NCBI RefSeq assembly: GCF_003751625.1
Contig: NZ_RJUL01000002.1
Coordinates: 186,001 to 250,000 of the forward strand
Reading direction: 5' to 3'
Origin: Gallaecimonas pentaromativorans
GTDB taxonomy: Bacteria; Pseudomonadota; Gammaproteobacteria; Enterobacterales; Gallaecimonadaceae
DNA: 64,000 nt
Below are positions 24,636 to 32,635 of this stretch, piece after piece. The notes beneath the pieces were generated by a model that saw only the letters and a program-made list of their open reading frames with translations, did not search any database and was not told the origin of the DNA. Every line of letters begins with the position of its first letter. Within the stretch, counting starts at the first letter, position 1. A program made the translations under genes and the position numbers.

Positions 24636-25436
24636 TTAACTGGCTTTCTTTTCTTTAGGGGCAAAACGGGGCTCGAACAGGCCCAGTTGCCGGGCCTCGC
24701 TCACCAGCGCCATGATATCGAGCTGGGCAATATCAAACAGCTGATGCACGTTCTCGAGCACATAATAGACCGGCTGCATGATATCGATGCGATAAGGGGT
24801 ACGCAGGGCATCCAAGGCGCTAAACGGTTTGCGCAGCGGTTTGTCCGATTCCAGAGCGTAGCGGGTTTCCCCAGGCGAGGAGAGGACGCCGCCGCCGTAG
24901 ATGCGAAGACCCTTTTCGGTATTGACCAGGCCAAACTCCACGGTAAACCAGTAAAGCCGTGCCAGGAACACCCTGTCTTCTTTGCTGGCCTTAAGCCCAA
25001 GCTGCCCGTACAGGTGGGTAAAGTGGGCAAAGTCGGGGTTGGTCAGCAAGGGGCAGTGGCCAAAAATCTCGTGGAAGATATCGGGCTCTTGCAGGTAGTC
25101 GAGCTCTTCTTCGGTGCGGATAAAGGTGGCCACCGGAAACGCTTTGTTGGCCAGCAACCGGAAGAACTCGTCAAAAGGAATAAGGGCCGGAACCTGAGCC
25201 ACCTGCCAGCCGGTGGTGCGCCCCAGCACAGCGTTGATCTCCCCAAGCTGGGGAATACGGTCGGTGGGAAGGTCCAAAAGCGCCAAGCCGTCGATGTATT
25301 CCTGGCAGGCGCGCCCTTGTACACAGGCCATCTGGCGAGTGATAAGGGTCTGCCACACGGCGTTTTCTTCGGCGCTGTAGTGGATAACGCCCGCTGCATC
25401 GGGCATTTTCGAGGTGTATTTAGTGCCTTTAGCCAT
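24636..25436 (-). CDS. phhA: Phenylalanine 4-hydroxylase
   Basis: A 266-residue, pterin-dependent, non-haem iron monooxygenase that hydroxylates phenylalanine to tyrosine. It is the single-domain bacterial form, lacking the N-terminal regulatory domain of the animal enzyme. The iron ligands are the two His in [13 protein letters not shown] and the Glu in [11 protein letters not shown]. The FEPRFAPK-like tail is also typical. The ATG at 25436 gives the start [10 protein letters not shown]; an earlier in-frame start is less likely. It is the first gene of phhA-phhB and sends phenylalanine into the hppD operon by way of a tyrosine aminotransferase that is not in this window. Confidence 0.96.
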   Translation of the reverse strand: MAKGTKYTSKMPDAAGVIHYSAEENAVWQTLITRQMACVQGRACQEYIDGLALLDLPTDRIPQLGEINAVLGRTTGWQVAQVPALIPFDEFFRLLANKAFPVATFIRTEEELDYLQEPDIFHEIFGHCPLLTNPDFAHFTHLYGQLGLKASKEDRVFLARLYWFTVEFGLVNTEKGLRIYGGGVLSSPGETRYALESDKPLRKPFSALDALRTPYRIDIMQPVYYVLENVHQLFDIAQLDIMALVSEARQLGLFEPRFAPKEKKAS

Positions 25437-25488
25437 AACGTACTTCAATCTCTGAATCTTCCCCGAGAGTACGCAGCCCCCCTTGCCG

Positions 25489-25504
25489 GCAAAAGCCCCC
25501 GCCA
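25489..25504 (-). promoter_or_regulatory. Imperfect -24/-12 element upstream of phhA
   Basis: On the minus strand TGGC and TTGC are present with 11 rather than the required 10 bases between GG and GC. Sigma-54 spacing is strict, so this may be fortuitous. It is listed because the associated TyrR keeps a GAFTGA-like loop. Confidence 0.25.
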
Positions 25505-25517
25505 CTGGTCAGATGGC

Positions 25518-25531
25518 TTTACAGCCGTAAA
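25518..25531. promoter_or_regulatory. TTTAC-N4-GTAAA palindrome, possible TyrR site
   Basis: A perfect inverted repeat 82 bases upstream of the phhA start. It has the half-sites of the TyrR box (TGTAAA and TTTACA) but in the opposite order and with a shorter spacer, so it is a candidate only. Confidence 0.35.
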
Positions 25532-25638
25532 CAATTAAATACACAGCCACCCCAAACCAATGAAATAGCAGAGAAAGCTGGCAAAACCACAGCTCGCGCC
25601 CACCTTGGTACTGCTGTTTAAACCAGCAACAAAGAATT

Positions 25639-25684
25639 ACTAATGAGAAACATTCTTGATTGCATGTTAAATCCTGATTATCAT
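25639..25684 (+). promoter_or_regulatory. Promoter with overlapping Fur-box-like sequence
   Basis: TTGATT (25656-25661) and TATCAT (25679-25684) are separated by 17 bases. A sequence at 25639-25657 matches 13 of 19 positions of the Fur consensus and overlaps the -35 element. Iron-repressed transcription of the receptor gene is therefore likely. Confidence 0.6.
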
Positions 25685-25743
25685 CCGCCCACTTTCACCG
25701 TAAATGCACATTATTTTCATTTAGAATCACGGATGGGTTTCGC

Positions 25744-27936
25744 ATGACCAAGTCTTGCAACAACAAACTGCAATTTAATAGCCGTTCCCTTGCCTCCATC
25801 GCCCTTGGCATGTCGGTGGTTGCCGCCCCGGCTATGGCCGACGAGGCCACCAAGCCGGTCGAGCATATCGAGGTAAAAGGCCAGCAAGACGGGTACAACA
25901 TCAACAGGGTGCAATCGTCCAAGTTCACCGAATCCCTGTCCGATACCGCGAAATCCGTTACCGTCATCGGCAGCGACCTTATCAAAGACATGGGCGCCCT
26001 GACCTTCAGCGACACCCTGCGCGCCACCCCCGGCATTACCCTGGGTAGCGGTGAAGGTGGCAACCCTTACGGCGACCGCCCCTTTATCCGTGGTTACGAC
26101 GCCCAGTCATCCACCTTTGTAGACGGCCTGCGCGATGTGGGCTCCCAAAGCCGCGAAGTGTTCAATATCGAGCAGGTTGAAGTACTTAAAGGCCCAGGTT
26201 CCACCTATGCCGGGCGCGGCGCCGTGGGCGGCTCCATTAACATCGTCACCAAAACCCCGGGCATGCAGGACTTTAACCACCTGACCCTGACCGCCGGCAC
26301 CGACGACATGAAGCGCGCCACCCTGGACGTTAACAAGGTGATCTCAGACGAAGCGGCTGTGCGCCTTAACCTGATGAGCCACGACGCCGACATGCCGGGC
26401 CGTAATGGCGTTGACGGTGACCGCTGGGGTATCGCCCCTTCCATCGCCCTGGGGCTCACCACCCGCACCCGCGCCAAGCTGGCCTATTACCACTTTGAAA
26501 GCCACGACATGCCCGACTACGGCATTCCCTACGATCAGGCCACCGGCAAGCCGGCCGACGTGGATAAAGACAGCTTCTACGGCCTCAAAGACCGCGATTT
26601 TCGCCGTAACGAGGTCGACAGTGGCCTTATCAAGATTGAGCACGACCTCACCCCGAACCTGCTCTTTACCAACACCACCGTCTATGGCCGCTCCACCAAC
26701 GATTATGTGGTCACCAACCCAGACGACTCCAAAGGCAACGTGGCCAACGGCTTTGTGTATCGCGGCGTAAAATCCCGCTACTCGGTCACCGATAACCTGG
26801 CCACCCAGTTTGACCTTTCCGGCTCCTACCAACTGGCCGGTATCACCAACCGCTTTGCCACCGGCATCGAGCTTTCGCACGAGAAAACCGACGCTGACGG
26901 CTACAACGTCACCACCGGCGTTACCTTGCCAAGCGGCTCCATGTCCACTAGTTGCAGTGACGCCGGCATGCTCGAAGGCTACTTCTGTGCGCCGCTGGTC
27001 AACCCCAACCCCAACGACCCCTGGGTGGGCAGCATTGAGCGCCGTAACACCCCGACGCTGACCAAAACCACCACCCGCTCGGTGTACGGCTTTAACACCA
27101 CCGAATTTAACGACGCCTGGCTGCTGAGCCTTGGCCTGCGCTGGGACGATTACGACACCCAAAGCGACAGCGCCACCGCCAGCCTCTCCAACAGCGACGA
27201 CTTCCTGAACTACCAGTTGGGCCTGGTGTACAAGCCAGCCAGTAACGGCAGCGTTTATATCTCCTGGGGCACCTCTTCCAACCCCCCTGGCACCTCCAAC
27301 GGTGACGGCGCCGACCGCCTTTCCACCAGCAATGACGACCTCAAGCCAGAAGACACCGACAGCCTGGAGCTGGGCACCAAGTGGGATCTGATGGGCGAGC
27401 GCCTGTCCTTGACCGCGGCAGTGTTCAAAATCAACAAGGACAACGCCCGTGTCTCTACCGAAGCCGGCCGCGGCGCGCCGCAAGAGAACGTAGGCAAACA
27501 GAAGGTGCAGGGTATCGAGCTGGGAATTTCCGGCAAAATTACCGACAACTGGCAGGCCTTTGGTGGTTACACCTACCTGGACAGCGAACTTGAAAGCAAC
27601 GGCATCAACAGCCAATACGACGGTAACCGCTTCCCCAATACCGCCAAGCAGAGCCTGAGCCTGTTCACCAACTACGCCATCACCGAGGCCTTTAAAGTGG
27701 GCGGCGGCGCCTATTACATGTCCAAGGTGTACGGCAACACCGCCAACACCCTGTACGTGCCCTCCTACTGGCGCTTTGATGCCATGGCAAGCTACGAAGT
27801 GAACAACTGGGTGACCCTGCGCCTAAACGTGCAGAACCTCACCGACGAGCGTTACTTCGACAAAGCCTATGCCGCGCACTTTGCCACCGTAGCCCCGGGC
27901 CGCTTTGCGAGCCTGAGCGCTGACTTTAGCTTCTAA
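25744..27936 (+). CDS. TonB-dependent siderophore receptor
   Basis: A 730-residue outer-membrane receptor that would import a ferric siderophore using TonB energy. The signal peptide covers about residues 1-32 and ends AAPAMA. A plug domain follows (ESLSDTAKSVTVIGSDLIKD, then the conserved RGYDAQSSTFVDGLRD and VEVLKGPGSTYAGRGAVGG). The 22-strand barrel ends with LTDERYFDKAYAAHFATVAP and a final Phe. Plug and barrel features place it with the Fiu-type catecholate receptors, though the ligand cannot be fixed from sequence. It has a Fur-like promoter. The next gene is piuC, which often accompanies such receptors. Confidence 0.93.
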   Translation: MTKSCNNKLQFNSRSLASIALGMSVVAAPAMADEATKPVEHIEVKGQQDGYNINRVQSSKFTESLSDTAKSVTVIGSDLIKDMGALTFSDTLRATPGITLGSGEGGNPYGDRPFIRGYDAQSSTFVDGLRDVGSQSREVFNIEQVEVLKGPGSTYAGRGAVGGSINIVTKTPGMQDFNHLTLTAGTDDMKRATLDVNKVISDEAAVRLNLMSHDADMPGRNGVDGDRWGIAPSIALGLTTRTRAKLAYYHFESHDMPDYGIPYDQATGKPADVDKDSFYGLKDRDFRRNEVDSGLIKIEHDLTPNLLFTNTTVYGRSTNDYVVTNPDDSKGNVANGFVYRGVKSRYSVTDNLATQFDLSGSYQLAGITNRFATGIELSHEKTDADGYNVTTGVTLPSGSMSTSCSDAGMLEGYFCAPLVNPNPNDPWVGSIERRNTPTLTKTTTRSVYGFNTTEFNDAWLLSLGLRWDDYDTQSDSATASLSNSDDFLNYQLGLVYKPASNGSVYISWGTSSNPPGTSNGDGADRLSTSNDDLKPEDTDSLELGTKWDLMGERLSLTAAVFKINKDNARVSTEAGRGAPQENVGKQKVQGIELGISGKITDNWQAFGGYTYLDSELESNGINSQYDGNRFPNTAKQSLSLFTNYAITEAFKVGGGAYYMSKVYGNTANTLYVPSYWRFDAMASYEVNNWVTLRLNVQNLTDERYFDKAYAAHFATVAPGRFASLSADFSF

Positions 27937-27954
27937 GCCAGGCACACTGACCAA

Positions 27955-27980
27955 AAAACACCGCCATCGGGCGGTGTTTT
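27955..27980 (+). terminator. Terminator between the receptor gene and piuC
   Basis: AAAACACCGCC-ATCG-GGCGGTGTTTT is an 11-bp stem with a T run. piuC starts only 17 bases further on, so piuC is probably expressed by readthrough or from a promoter I cannot see. Confidence 0.75.
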
Positions 27981-27996
27981 CCTGTAAGGAGACATC

Positions 27997-28665
27997 ATGC
28001 TGCTCGCGATCGACAACGTGCTCAGTAAAGAAGAAGTGGCCCAGTGCCGGGCCATTATCGACGGCCTTGAATGGATTGACGGCAACCAGACCTCAGGCCC
28101 CCTGGCCGCCAGCCAAAAACGCAACCAGCAACTGCCCCGAGACGACGCCAGCGCCAACGAAGTGGGCCAGGCCATTGTTGATAGGCTGCTGAGCGACGCC
28201 CGCTTTATCTCGGCAGCGCTGCCGTTAAAATTCTACCCGCCGCTTTTTAACCGCTACCAGGCCGGCCAGACCTTTGGCAACCATATCGACAACGCCATTC
28301 GCCACACCCCAGACGGCATGGTGCGCACCGACCTCTCCGCCACCTTGTTCCTGACCGAGCCGGACCAATACGACGGTGGCGAGCTGGTAGTGGAAGACAC
28401 CTACGGCAGTCACAGCGTCAAACTGGCCGCCGGCTCCCTGGTGCTCTACCCCTCCACCAGTTTGCACCGGGTGGAGCCGGTTACCCGAGGCGCCCGTACC
28501 AGCGCCTTTATGTGGCTGCAAAGCATGGTCCGCGACGAAGGCCAGCGCCGGCTGCTGTATCAGTTGGACAACAGCATTCAGCGCCTGGCCGGCGAGCAGC
28601 ACGGCGAAGTGACCGAGCTGACTGGCATCTACCACAACCTTATCCGCCGCTGGGCCGATAGCTAA
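27997..28665 (+). CDS. piuC: PiuC/YbiX-type Fe(II)/2-oxoglutarate dioxygenase
   Basis: A 222-residue PKHD-type hydroxylase. The iron ligands are HIDNAI (His and Asp, about 96-98) and the later His in [15 protein letters not shown] (about 157); the Arg in that segment would bind 2-oxoglutarate. The N-terminal [20 protein letters not shown] is the family start. AAGGAG lies 7 bases before the ATG. It is downstream of the siderophore receptor, as in E. coli fiu-ybiX and Pseudomonas piuA-piuC. The substrate is not known; a role in siderophore or siderophore-drug handling is inferred from that context. Confidence 0.92.
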   Translation: MLLAIDNVLSKEEVAQCRAIIDGLEWIDGNQTSGPLAASQKRNQQLPRDDASANEVGQAIVDRLLSDARFISAALPLKFYPPLFNRYQAGQTFGNHIDNAIRHTPDGMVRTDLSATLFLTEPDQYDGGELVVEDTYGSHSVKLAAGSLVLYPSTSLHRVEPVTRGARTSAFMWLQSMVRDEGQRRLLYQLDNSIQRLAGEQHGEVTELTGIYHNLIRRWADS

Positions 28666-28697
28666 AACCAAGGGCGCCATCGGCGCCCTTGGTTTTT
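28664..28697. terminator. Bidirectional terminator between piuC and ycjF
   Basis: AAAACCAAGGGCGCC-ATC-GGCGCCCTTGGTTTT is a 15-bp stem, one of the strongest in the window. It separates two convergent genes and serves both. Confidence 0.88.
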
Positions 28698-29725
28698 TAC
28701 TCGTCTTCCACCATCACCGAGGTCTTTTTGCGGCTCAGCATCATGCCGGGCAGCTTCATCAGATCTTTGCCCATATCCACCAGCAGCCGGGCCCGGGCTT
28801 TGCCAAGGCGCTTGTTTTCGGTCTCATTCATGGGCAGTGGGCGACTAAGGCGCATGGCCTGCCAGCCAAGGCGCGCCGTTAATAGCCCGGCCCCCAGCCC
28901 CTGGGCGGCGCGGCCCGAGAGCTTGCCCAATAAATCGGCGCCGACCGTGCTCATGCCGATATCCATCACCAGTTCGGAAGCGCCGGCATAAAGCAGGTTG
29001 ATAAACACCTGGCGCACCAGCCGCACCCGGCTCCAATAGCCAAGGGGCAGGCCGTACACCTTAGCCACCTCGCGGATAAGGCGCAGGTTGCGCCAGGCGA
29101 TAATGGCCATGTCGGTCAGTGCCAAAGGACTTACCGCCACCATGACCGTGGCCTCCAAGGCATAGCGGCGCACCAGCAGCTGGGCTTTGTCGTCAAGCTC
29201 GGTCAGCACCCGCTGGCGAAAGCGCCCTTGCACTTCCTCGCCGCTGTCATGGCTGCCCACCTCACTTAAAAACTGCTCCATGGCGGCGCTTTGGTTAAGG
29301 CCCCGCATCTTCATGCTGTGCTCAAGGACGGTGAGAGCGTCATCGCCGGTGGCGGCATTGGCGGCGCGGGCGCTGTCTCGCTCCAGGCGTTTTAAGCGCC
29401 TAAGCGCCCGCCATTCGCGAAAAAGTGCCCGCAGGGCACCGGCGCCAAGGAGCGCTGTTGCCAGGGTAAAAAGGAGCGCCAGCACCGGCACCGTTTGCCA
29501 CAGCTCATAGAGCCAGAGCCCGGTCTGACCAAGGGCGCCCAGCAGTAAAAACACCAAGCCCCAGGCAAGCCAGGGGCGGCGCTTGGTGCGGATGGCCTGG
29601 GTCAGTTGCTGCTCCACCGCGCCGTCTTGGTCCGGCACAAAATCGTCGCCGGTGAGCTCTGCGGCCTCGCGAAGCACCGGGCCCTTTGGGGCATCGTCAA
29701 TCAGGCGGCTCGGTCTTAAGGTCAT
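28697..29725 (-). CDS. ycjF: YcjF family (DUF697/TIGR01620) membrane protein
   Basis: A 342-residue inner-membrane protein. Two adjacent hydrophobic segments near residues 70-105 (WLAWGLVFLLLGALGQTGLW, then VLALLFTLATALLGAGALRA) are followed by the DUF697 region (residues 190-310). The N terminus is charged and cytoplasmic. It overlaps ycjX by 4 bases, and the pair is co-conserved. E. coli ycjXF belong to the phage-shock region and respond to PspF. The precise role is unknown; a link to envelope stress is inferred from position and synteny. Confidence 0.9.
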   Translation of the reverse strand: MTLRPSRLIDDAPKGPVLREAAELTGDDFVPDQDGAVEQQLTQAIRTKRRPWLAWGLVFLLLGALGQTGLWLYELWQTVPVLALLFTLATALLGAGALRALFREWRALRRLKRLERDSARAANAATGDDALTVLEHSMKMRGLNQSAAMEQFLSEVGSHDSGEEVQGRFRQRVLTELDDKAQLLVRRYALEATVMVAVSPLALTDMAIIAWRNLRLIREVAKVYGLPLGYWSRVRLVRQVFINLLYAGASELVMDIGMSTVGADLLGKLSGRAAQGLGAGLLTARLGWQAMRLSRPLPMNETENKRLGKARARLLVDMGKDLMKLPGMMLSRKKTSVMVEDE

Positions 29726-31107
29726 TTGAGCTTGTCTCCCAAAACAAAGGCCAAGGCTTTATCCATGCGAAGGTGCGGCAGCGGCGAGGTGAGCCCCAAG
29801 GGCGGCGCGAATGATGGAAAAGCAAAGCCTTGGCTTTCCCAAAAATAGGACTGTGGCAGGCTGGCCGGAATATCGCCGGGAAAGAGCGTGACCTGGCGGT
29901 TATCGACCAGGCGGCCGCGCAGGCAAGGCAGGGTCTCGCCGTCCAACTGGCCACTGCCGGCCTGGGTGGCGCAAATAGCTGCCAGGGTCTCAACGCCAAC
30001 CTCGATACCGGCAAAACGAATGGGCTCAAGGGCCGGGTTTATCAGCTCCGAGAGCAGGCTGGAGAGCGCCGGGCGCTGATCGGGCGTTAAGCGGTCGGCC
30101 TGGGTGGCGGCAAACAGCACCTTGTCGATGCGGGGCGAAAAGAGCCTTGAGAGCAGGCCGCTTTGGCCGTACTGAAAGCTTTTCAGCACCTCGGTCAGGG
30201 CCAGTTGCAAGTCTAAAAACGCTGCTCGTGAATGATTGAGGGCGGCCAGGGTGTCAATCAGCACCACCTGGCGGTCCATGCTGGCAAAGTGGTCGCGGTA
30301 AAAGCGTTTGACCACCTCACTTTTGTATTGCTCGAATACCTTTTCAAGCTGCCGGTACAGCGCCGAGTCGCTGCCGGCCTCTCCTTGCCAAGGGAAAAAG
30401 CCCAGCACCGGGGCGCCTTTCAGCTCGCCGGGCAGCAAAAAGCGCCCCGGCTGCAGGAAATAAAGGCCCAGACTTTCGCGAAAATCTTGCAGTAGCGCCG
30501 CGTAACGCTCTGCCAGTTGCTCGGTTTTAAGCTCGTCTTGCTCCCCTTGCTCGCAATAAGCACGGGCATCCTGGCACCAACTGGCGGCAAGGTCGGCCCG
30601 TGGTTTTTGGCTAAGGAGCTGTTGCTGCTGGGCGCTCCACTGGCCGTAGCTTTGCTCGAGCATGGCAAGGTCCAGTAGCCACTCGCCGGGGTAGTCGACA
30701 ATATCGAGCACCAAGGTGACCGGCTCGCCTAAAAAGCTGCGAAGGCCACTATCTGGCTTGTATTTAAGGTGCAGGCGCAGCTCGCTGATACCGTGGGTGG
30801 ACGGCGCCCAGCGCGGCGGCTCGGCCTGCAAGGTGGCGAGGTTGTCGCGGTAACGAAACCGGGGCACCAGGGGGTGGGGCTGGGGCATTTCCCTTGCCCC
30901 CAGGAAGCGCCCTTCGGCCTGCACCGGGAAAAACGGCAGGTGGCGAGGGCTGCCGTGCAGCAGTTGGTCGGTAAGGGAGGTGATAAATGCGGTCTTTCCG
31001 GCCTGGGACAGGCCCGTTACCGCCAGCCGAACCTGCTGGTCCAGGCCCCTTTTGAGGGTGTCGGTGGCGGTTCTGGCGAGGTTTTTAAACAATGTGCTGC
31101 CTTGCAT
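29722..31107 (-). CDS. ycjX: YcjX-family P-loop GTPase-like protein
   Basis: A 461-residue DUF463/YcjX protein. The Walker A motif GLSQAGKTAF is at about residue 31, near the N terminus, and LVLDIVDYPGEWLLDL is a Walker-B-like region. The remainder is a mixed alpha-beta GTPase-like body with VLFAATQADRLTPDQ as a probable base-recognition segment. Structures of this family show a GTP/GDP-binding core. I take the ATG at 31107 because GGGG precedes it and the alternative is a TTG six codons earlier. It overlaps ycjF and lies downstream of pspC. Confidence 0.88.
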   Translation of the reverse strand: MQGSTLFKNLARTATDTLKRGLDQQVRLAVTGLSQAGKTAFITSLTDQLLHGSPRHLPFFPVQAEGRFLGAREMPQPHPLVPRFRYRDNLATLQAEPPRWAPSTHGISELRLHLKYKPDSGLRSFLGEPVTLVLDIVDYPGEWLLDLAMLEQSYGQWSAQQQQLLSQKPRADLAASWCQDARAYCEQGEQDELKTEQLAERYAALLQDFRESLGLYFLQPGRFLLPGELKGAPVLGFFPWQGEAGSDSALYRQLEKVFEQYKSEVVKRFYRDHFASMDRQVVLIDTLAALNHSRAAFLDLQLALTEVLKSFQYGQSGLLSRLFSPRIDKVLFAATQADRLTPDQRPALSSLLSELINPALEPIRFAGIEVGVETLAAICATQAGSGQLDGETLPCLRGRLVDNRQVTLFPGDIPASLPQSYFWESQGFAFPSFAPPLGLTSPLPHLRMDKALAFVLGDKLK

Positions 31108-31152
31108 CCCTTTCCCCAATAACAAGAAGGCGCCGGTGGGCGCCTCATTACC

Positions 31153-31536
31153 TTACAAGCGGCTTATCTGCCGGTTGAGCTGGAACTCCGTCGAGGTGAC
31201 GTGACCTTCCAGGCTTCTGAGCCTTTTTTCAAGGCGGGAGAACTGTTCGTTCAGGTCTCTCATGGCCTGGCGGGGCGGCTCTCCGGCCTGCCAAATTTGG
31301 CTTTTCAGTTGTACCGACTTCTCGGCGCTATTCGCGCTGGCCGGGGCCTTATCGAGGATAAACCACAGGGCCACGTAGCCGACGATGAAGAACGAGCCTG
31401 ACAGTATCGCCCCGGCTACCACCAACACCCGCACCAACCAGGGTTCGAGGTTGAAGTGGTGGGCGATGCCGGCGCAGACGCCGGCCACTTTGCCTTCTTC
31501 GGGGTAACGGTACAGGGTGCCTCGTGAACTGTTCAT
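31153..31536 (-). CDS. pspC: Phage shock protein C
   Basis: A 127-residue inner-membrane protein of the PspC family. The N-terminal cytoplasmic part is LYRYPEEGKVAGVCAGIAHH, the family's hallmark, and a single transmembrane segment (residues 40-65) contains LVRVLVVAGAILSGSFFIVG. A basic, partly coiled C-terminal region follows. PspC senses envelope stress and, with PspB, frees PspF from PspA. AAGGAG lies 7 bases before the ATG at 31536. The longer frame upstream reads into pspB. It is 10 bases behind pspB. Confidence 0.92.
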   Translation of the reverse strand: MNSSRGTLYRYPEEGKVAGVCAGIAHHFNLEPWLVRVLVVAGAILSGSFFIVGYVALWFILDKAPASANSAEKSVQLKSQIWQAGEPPRQAMRDLNEQFSRLEKRLRSLEGHVTSTEFQLNRQISRL

Positions 31537-31546
31537 CAGATGCTCC

Positions 31547-31786
31547 TTACGCCTTGTTACGCCACTGGGGGCTTTCTTCGTCCAACAGCCTCTCGAGGGT
31601 GGCGATACGCTCGGCCATTTTCTCGGCGGTCTGGGACAATGCGACCAGTTGTGCCCTTTCGGTTTCACTCAAGCCCTGCCCTACCTGCCGTTTGCTGCGA
31701 TAGTGCAGGACGAGCCAGATGGGCGCCACTATCACCATGAACACGATCAATGGCGCGATAATCAATTGCAGCACGTCCTCCATCAT
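31547..31786 (-). CDS. pspB: Phage shock protein B
   Basis: A 79-residue protein with an N-terminal transmembrane helix (residues 4-25, including LIIAPLIVFMVIVAPIWLVL) and a cytoplasmic coiled coil (ALSQTAEKMAERIATLERLL). It is the usual length for PspB, which partners PspC in relaying membrane stress to PspA. AGGAG precedes the ATG by a short spacer. The last residues are near pspC. Confidence 0.92.
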   Translation of the reverse strand: MMEDVLQLIIAPLIVFMVIVAPIWLVLHYRSKRQVGQGLSETERAQLVALSQTAEKMAERIATLERLLDEESPQWRNKA

Positions 31787-31797
31787 TTACTCCTGTG

Positions 31798-32463
31798 TTA
31801 TTTCTTTTTGGCCATCTTGGCCTTGAGGGCGTCCAGTTCCTGGTTGACCTTTTCATCGGCGGCCAGGGCAGCAAACTCGGCGTCCAGGGATTTACCTTTA
31901 CCTAAATCATAAGCTTCGACCTGGGCTTCGATATCGTCAATACGGCGCTCGTATTGGTCGAACTTGGCCATGGTGTCTTCCACCTTGGAGCCGTCGAAGC
32001 GCTTGCGCACATCCAGGCGGGTCTGAGCGGACTGCTTGCGCAGGATAATGCTCTTTTGACGGGCCCGGGCGTCGGTCAGCTTTTCGTTGATCTGCGCCAC
32101 TTCCTCGCTGAGTTTGGCGATGGACTCTTCCACGTGCACCAACTCGGCCTGCAGGGTGGTCATGGCCTCTTCGGCGCGGCTTTTTTCAATCAGTGCGCCT
32201 TTGGCCAAGTCTTCACGGTCTTTGGTCAGGGCCAGTTCGGCCTTGGCTTGCCAGTCGTGGGCCTTCTCGGCCAGCTTGGCGATGCGGCGTTCCAGATCCT
32301 TGCGCTCGGCCAGGGCCTTGGCAGACAGGGAGCGGACCTCCACCAGGGTGTCTTCCATTTCCTGAATGATCAGGCGCACCATTTTTTCGGGGTCTTCGGC
32401 CTTGTCCAACAAGGCATTCAGGTTGGCATTCACGATGTCAGTGAAGCGAGAGAAAATACCCAT
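31798..32463 (-). CDS. pspA: Phage shock protein A
   Basis: A 221-residue ESCRT-III-like coiled-coil protein. The N-terminal amphipathic helix is MGIFSRFTDIVNANLNALLD, which binds membranes. KMVRLIIQEMEDTLVEVRS is the conserved first-helix motif. The rest is long charged helices. PspA stabilises damaged membranes and restrains PspF by direct contact. It is the first gene of pspABC, with a possible -24/-12 promoter 45-60 bases upstream and divergent pspF. Confidence 0.96.
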   Translation of the reverse strand: MGIFSRFTDIVNANLNALLDKAEDPEKMVRLIIQEMEDTLVEVRSLSAKALAERKDLERRIAKLAEKAHDWQAKAELALTKDREDLAKGALIEKSRAEEAMTTLQAELVHVEESIAKLSEEVAQINEKLTDARARQKSIILRKQSAQTRLDVRKRFDGSKVEDTMAKFDQYERRIDDIEAQVEAYDLGKGKSLDAEFAALAADEKVNQELDALKAKMAKKK

Positions 32464-32507
32464 ATCATGTTCCTCGTCTGATCTAAGGGAGTTCCTTGTT
32501 TTCCCTT

Positions 32508-32524
32508 ATCCGAAAAGCGTGCCA
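32508..32524 (-). promoter_or_regulatory. Candidate sigma-54 promoter of pspABC
   Basis: On the minus strand TGGCAC, a perfect -24 element, is followed at the right spacing by TCGG in place of TTGC. The position is right for pspA, which is PspF-activated in E. coli, but the -12 element is poor. Confidence 0.4.
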
Positions 32525-32635
32525 CTTTGGCAAAAAATATAACACACTGAATTTAAATAGAAAATTATGTTTGAATACTGTTAACCAAATTGGCTTATCA
32601 TAGGTTCAACCACTATTTGGCGAAAATCACCACTC

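Larger units (their letters stand above)
25437..25743. other. Divergent promoter region of phhA and the siderophore receptor
   Basis: This gap of 307 bases has no gene. Its left half carries the phhA promoter with possible regulator sites. Its right half carries the Fur-like promoter of the TonB-dependent receptor. The two control regions are about 100 bases apart and need not interact. Confidence 0.7.

Noticed and set aside
26344-27615. 423-codon open frame opposite the siderophore receptor
   Set aside because: Val/Gly-rich shadow translation of the receptor gene with no ribosome-binding site and no domain.
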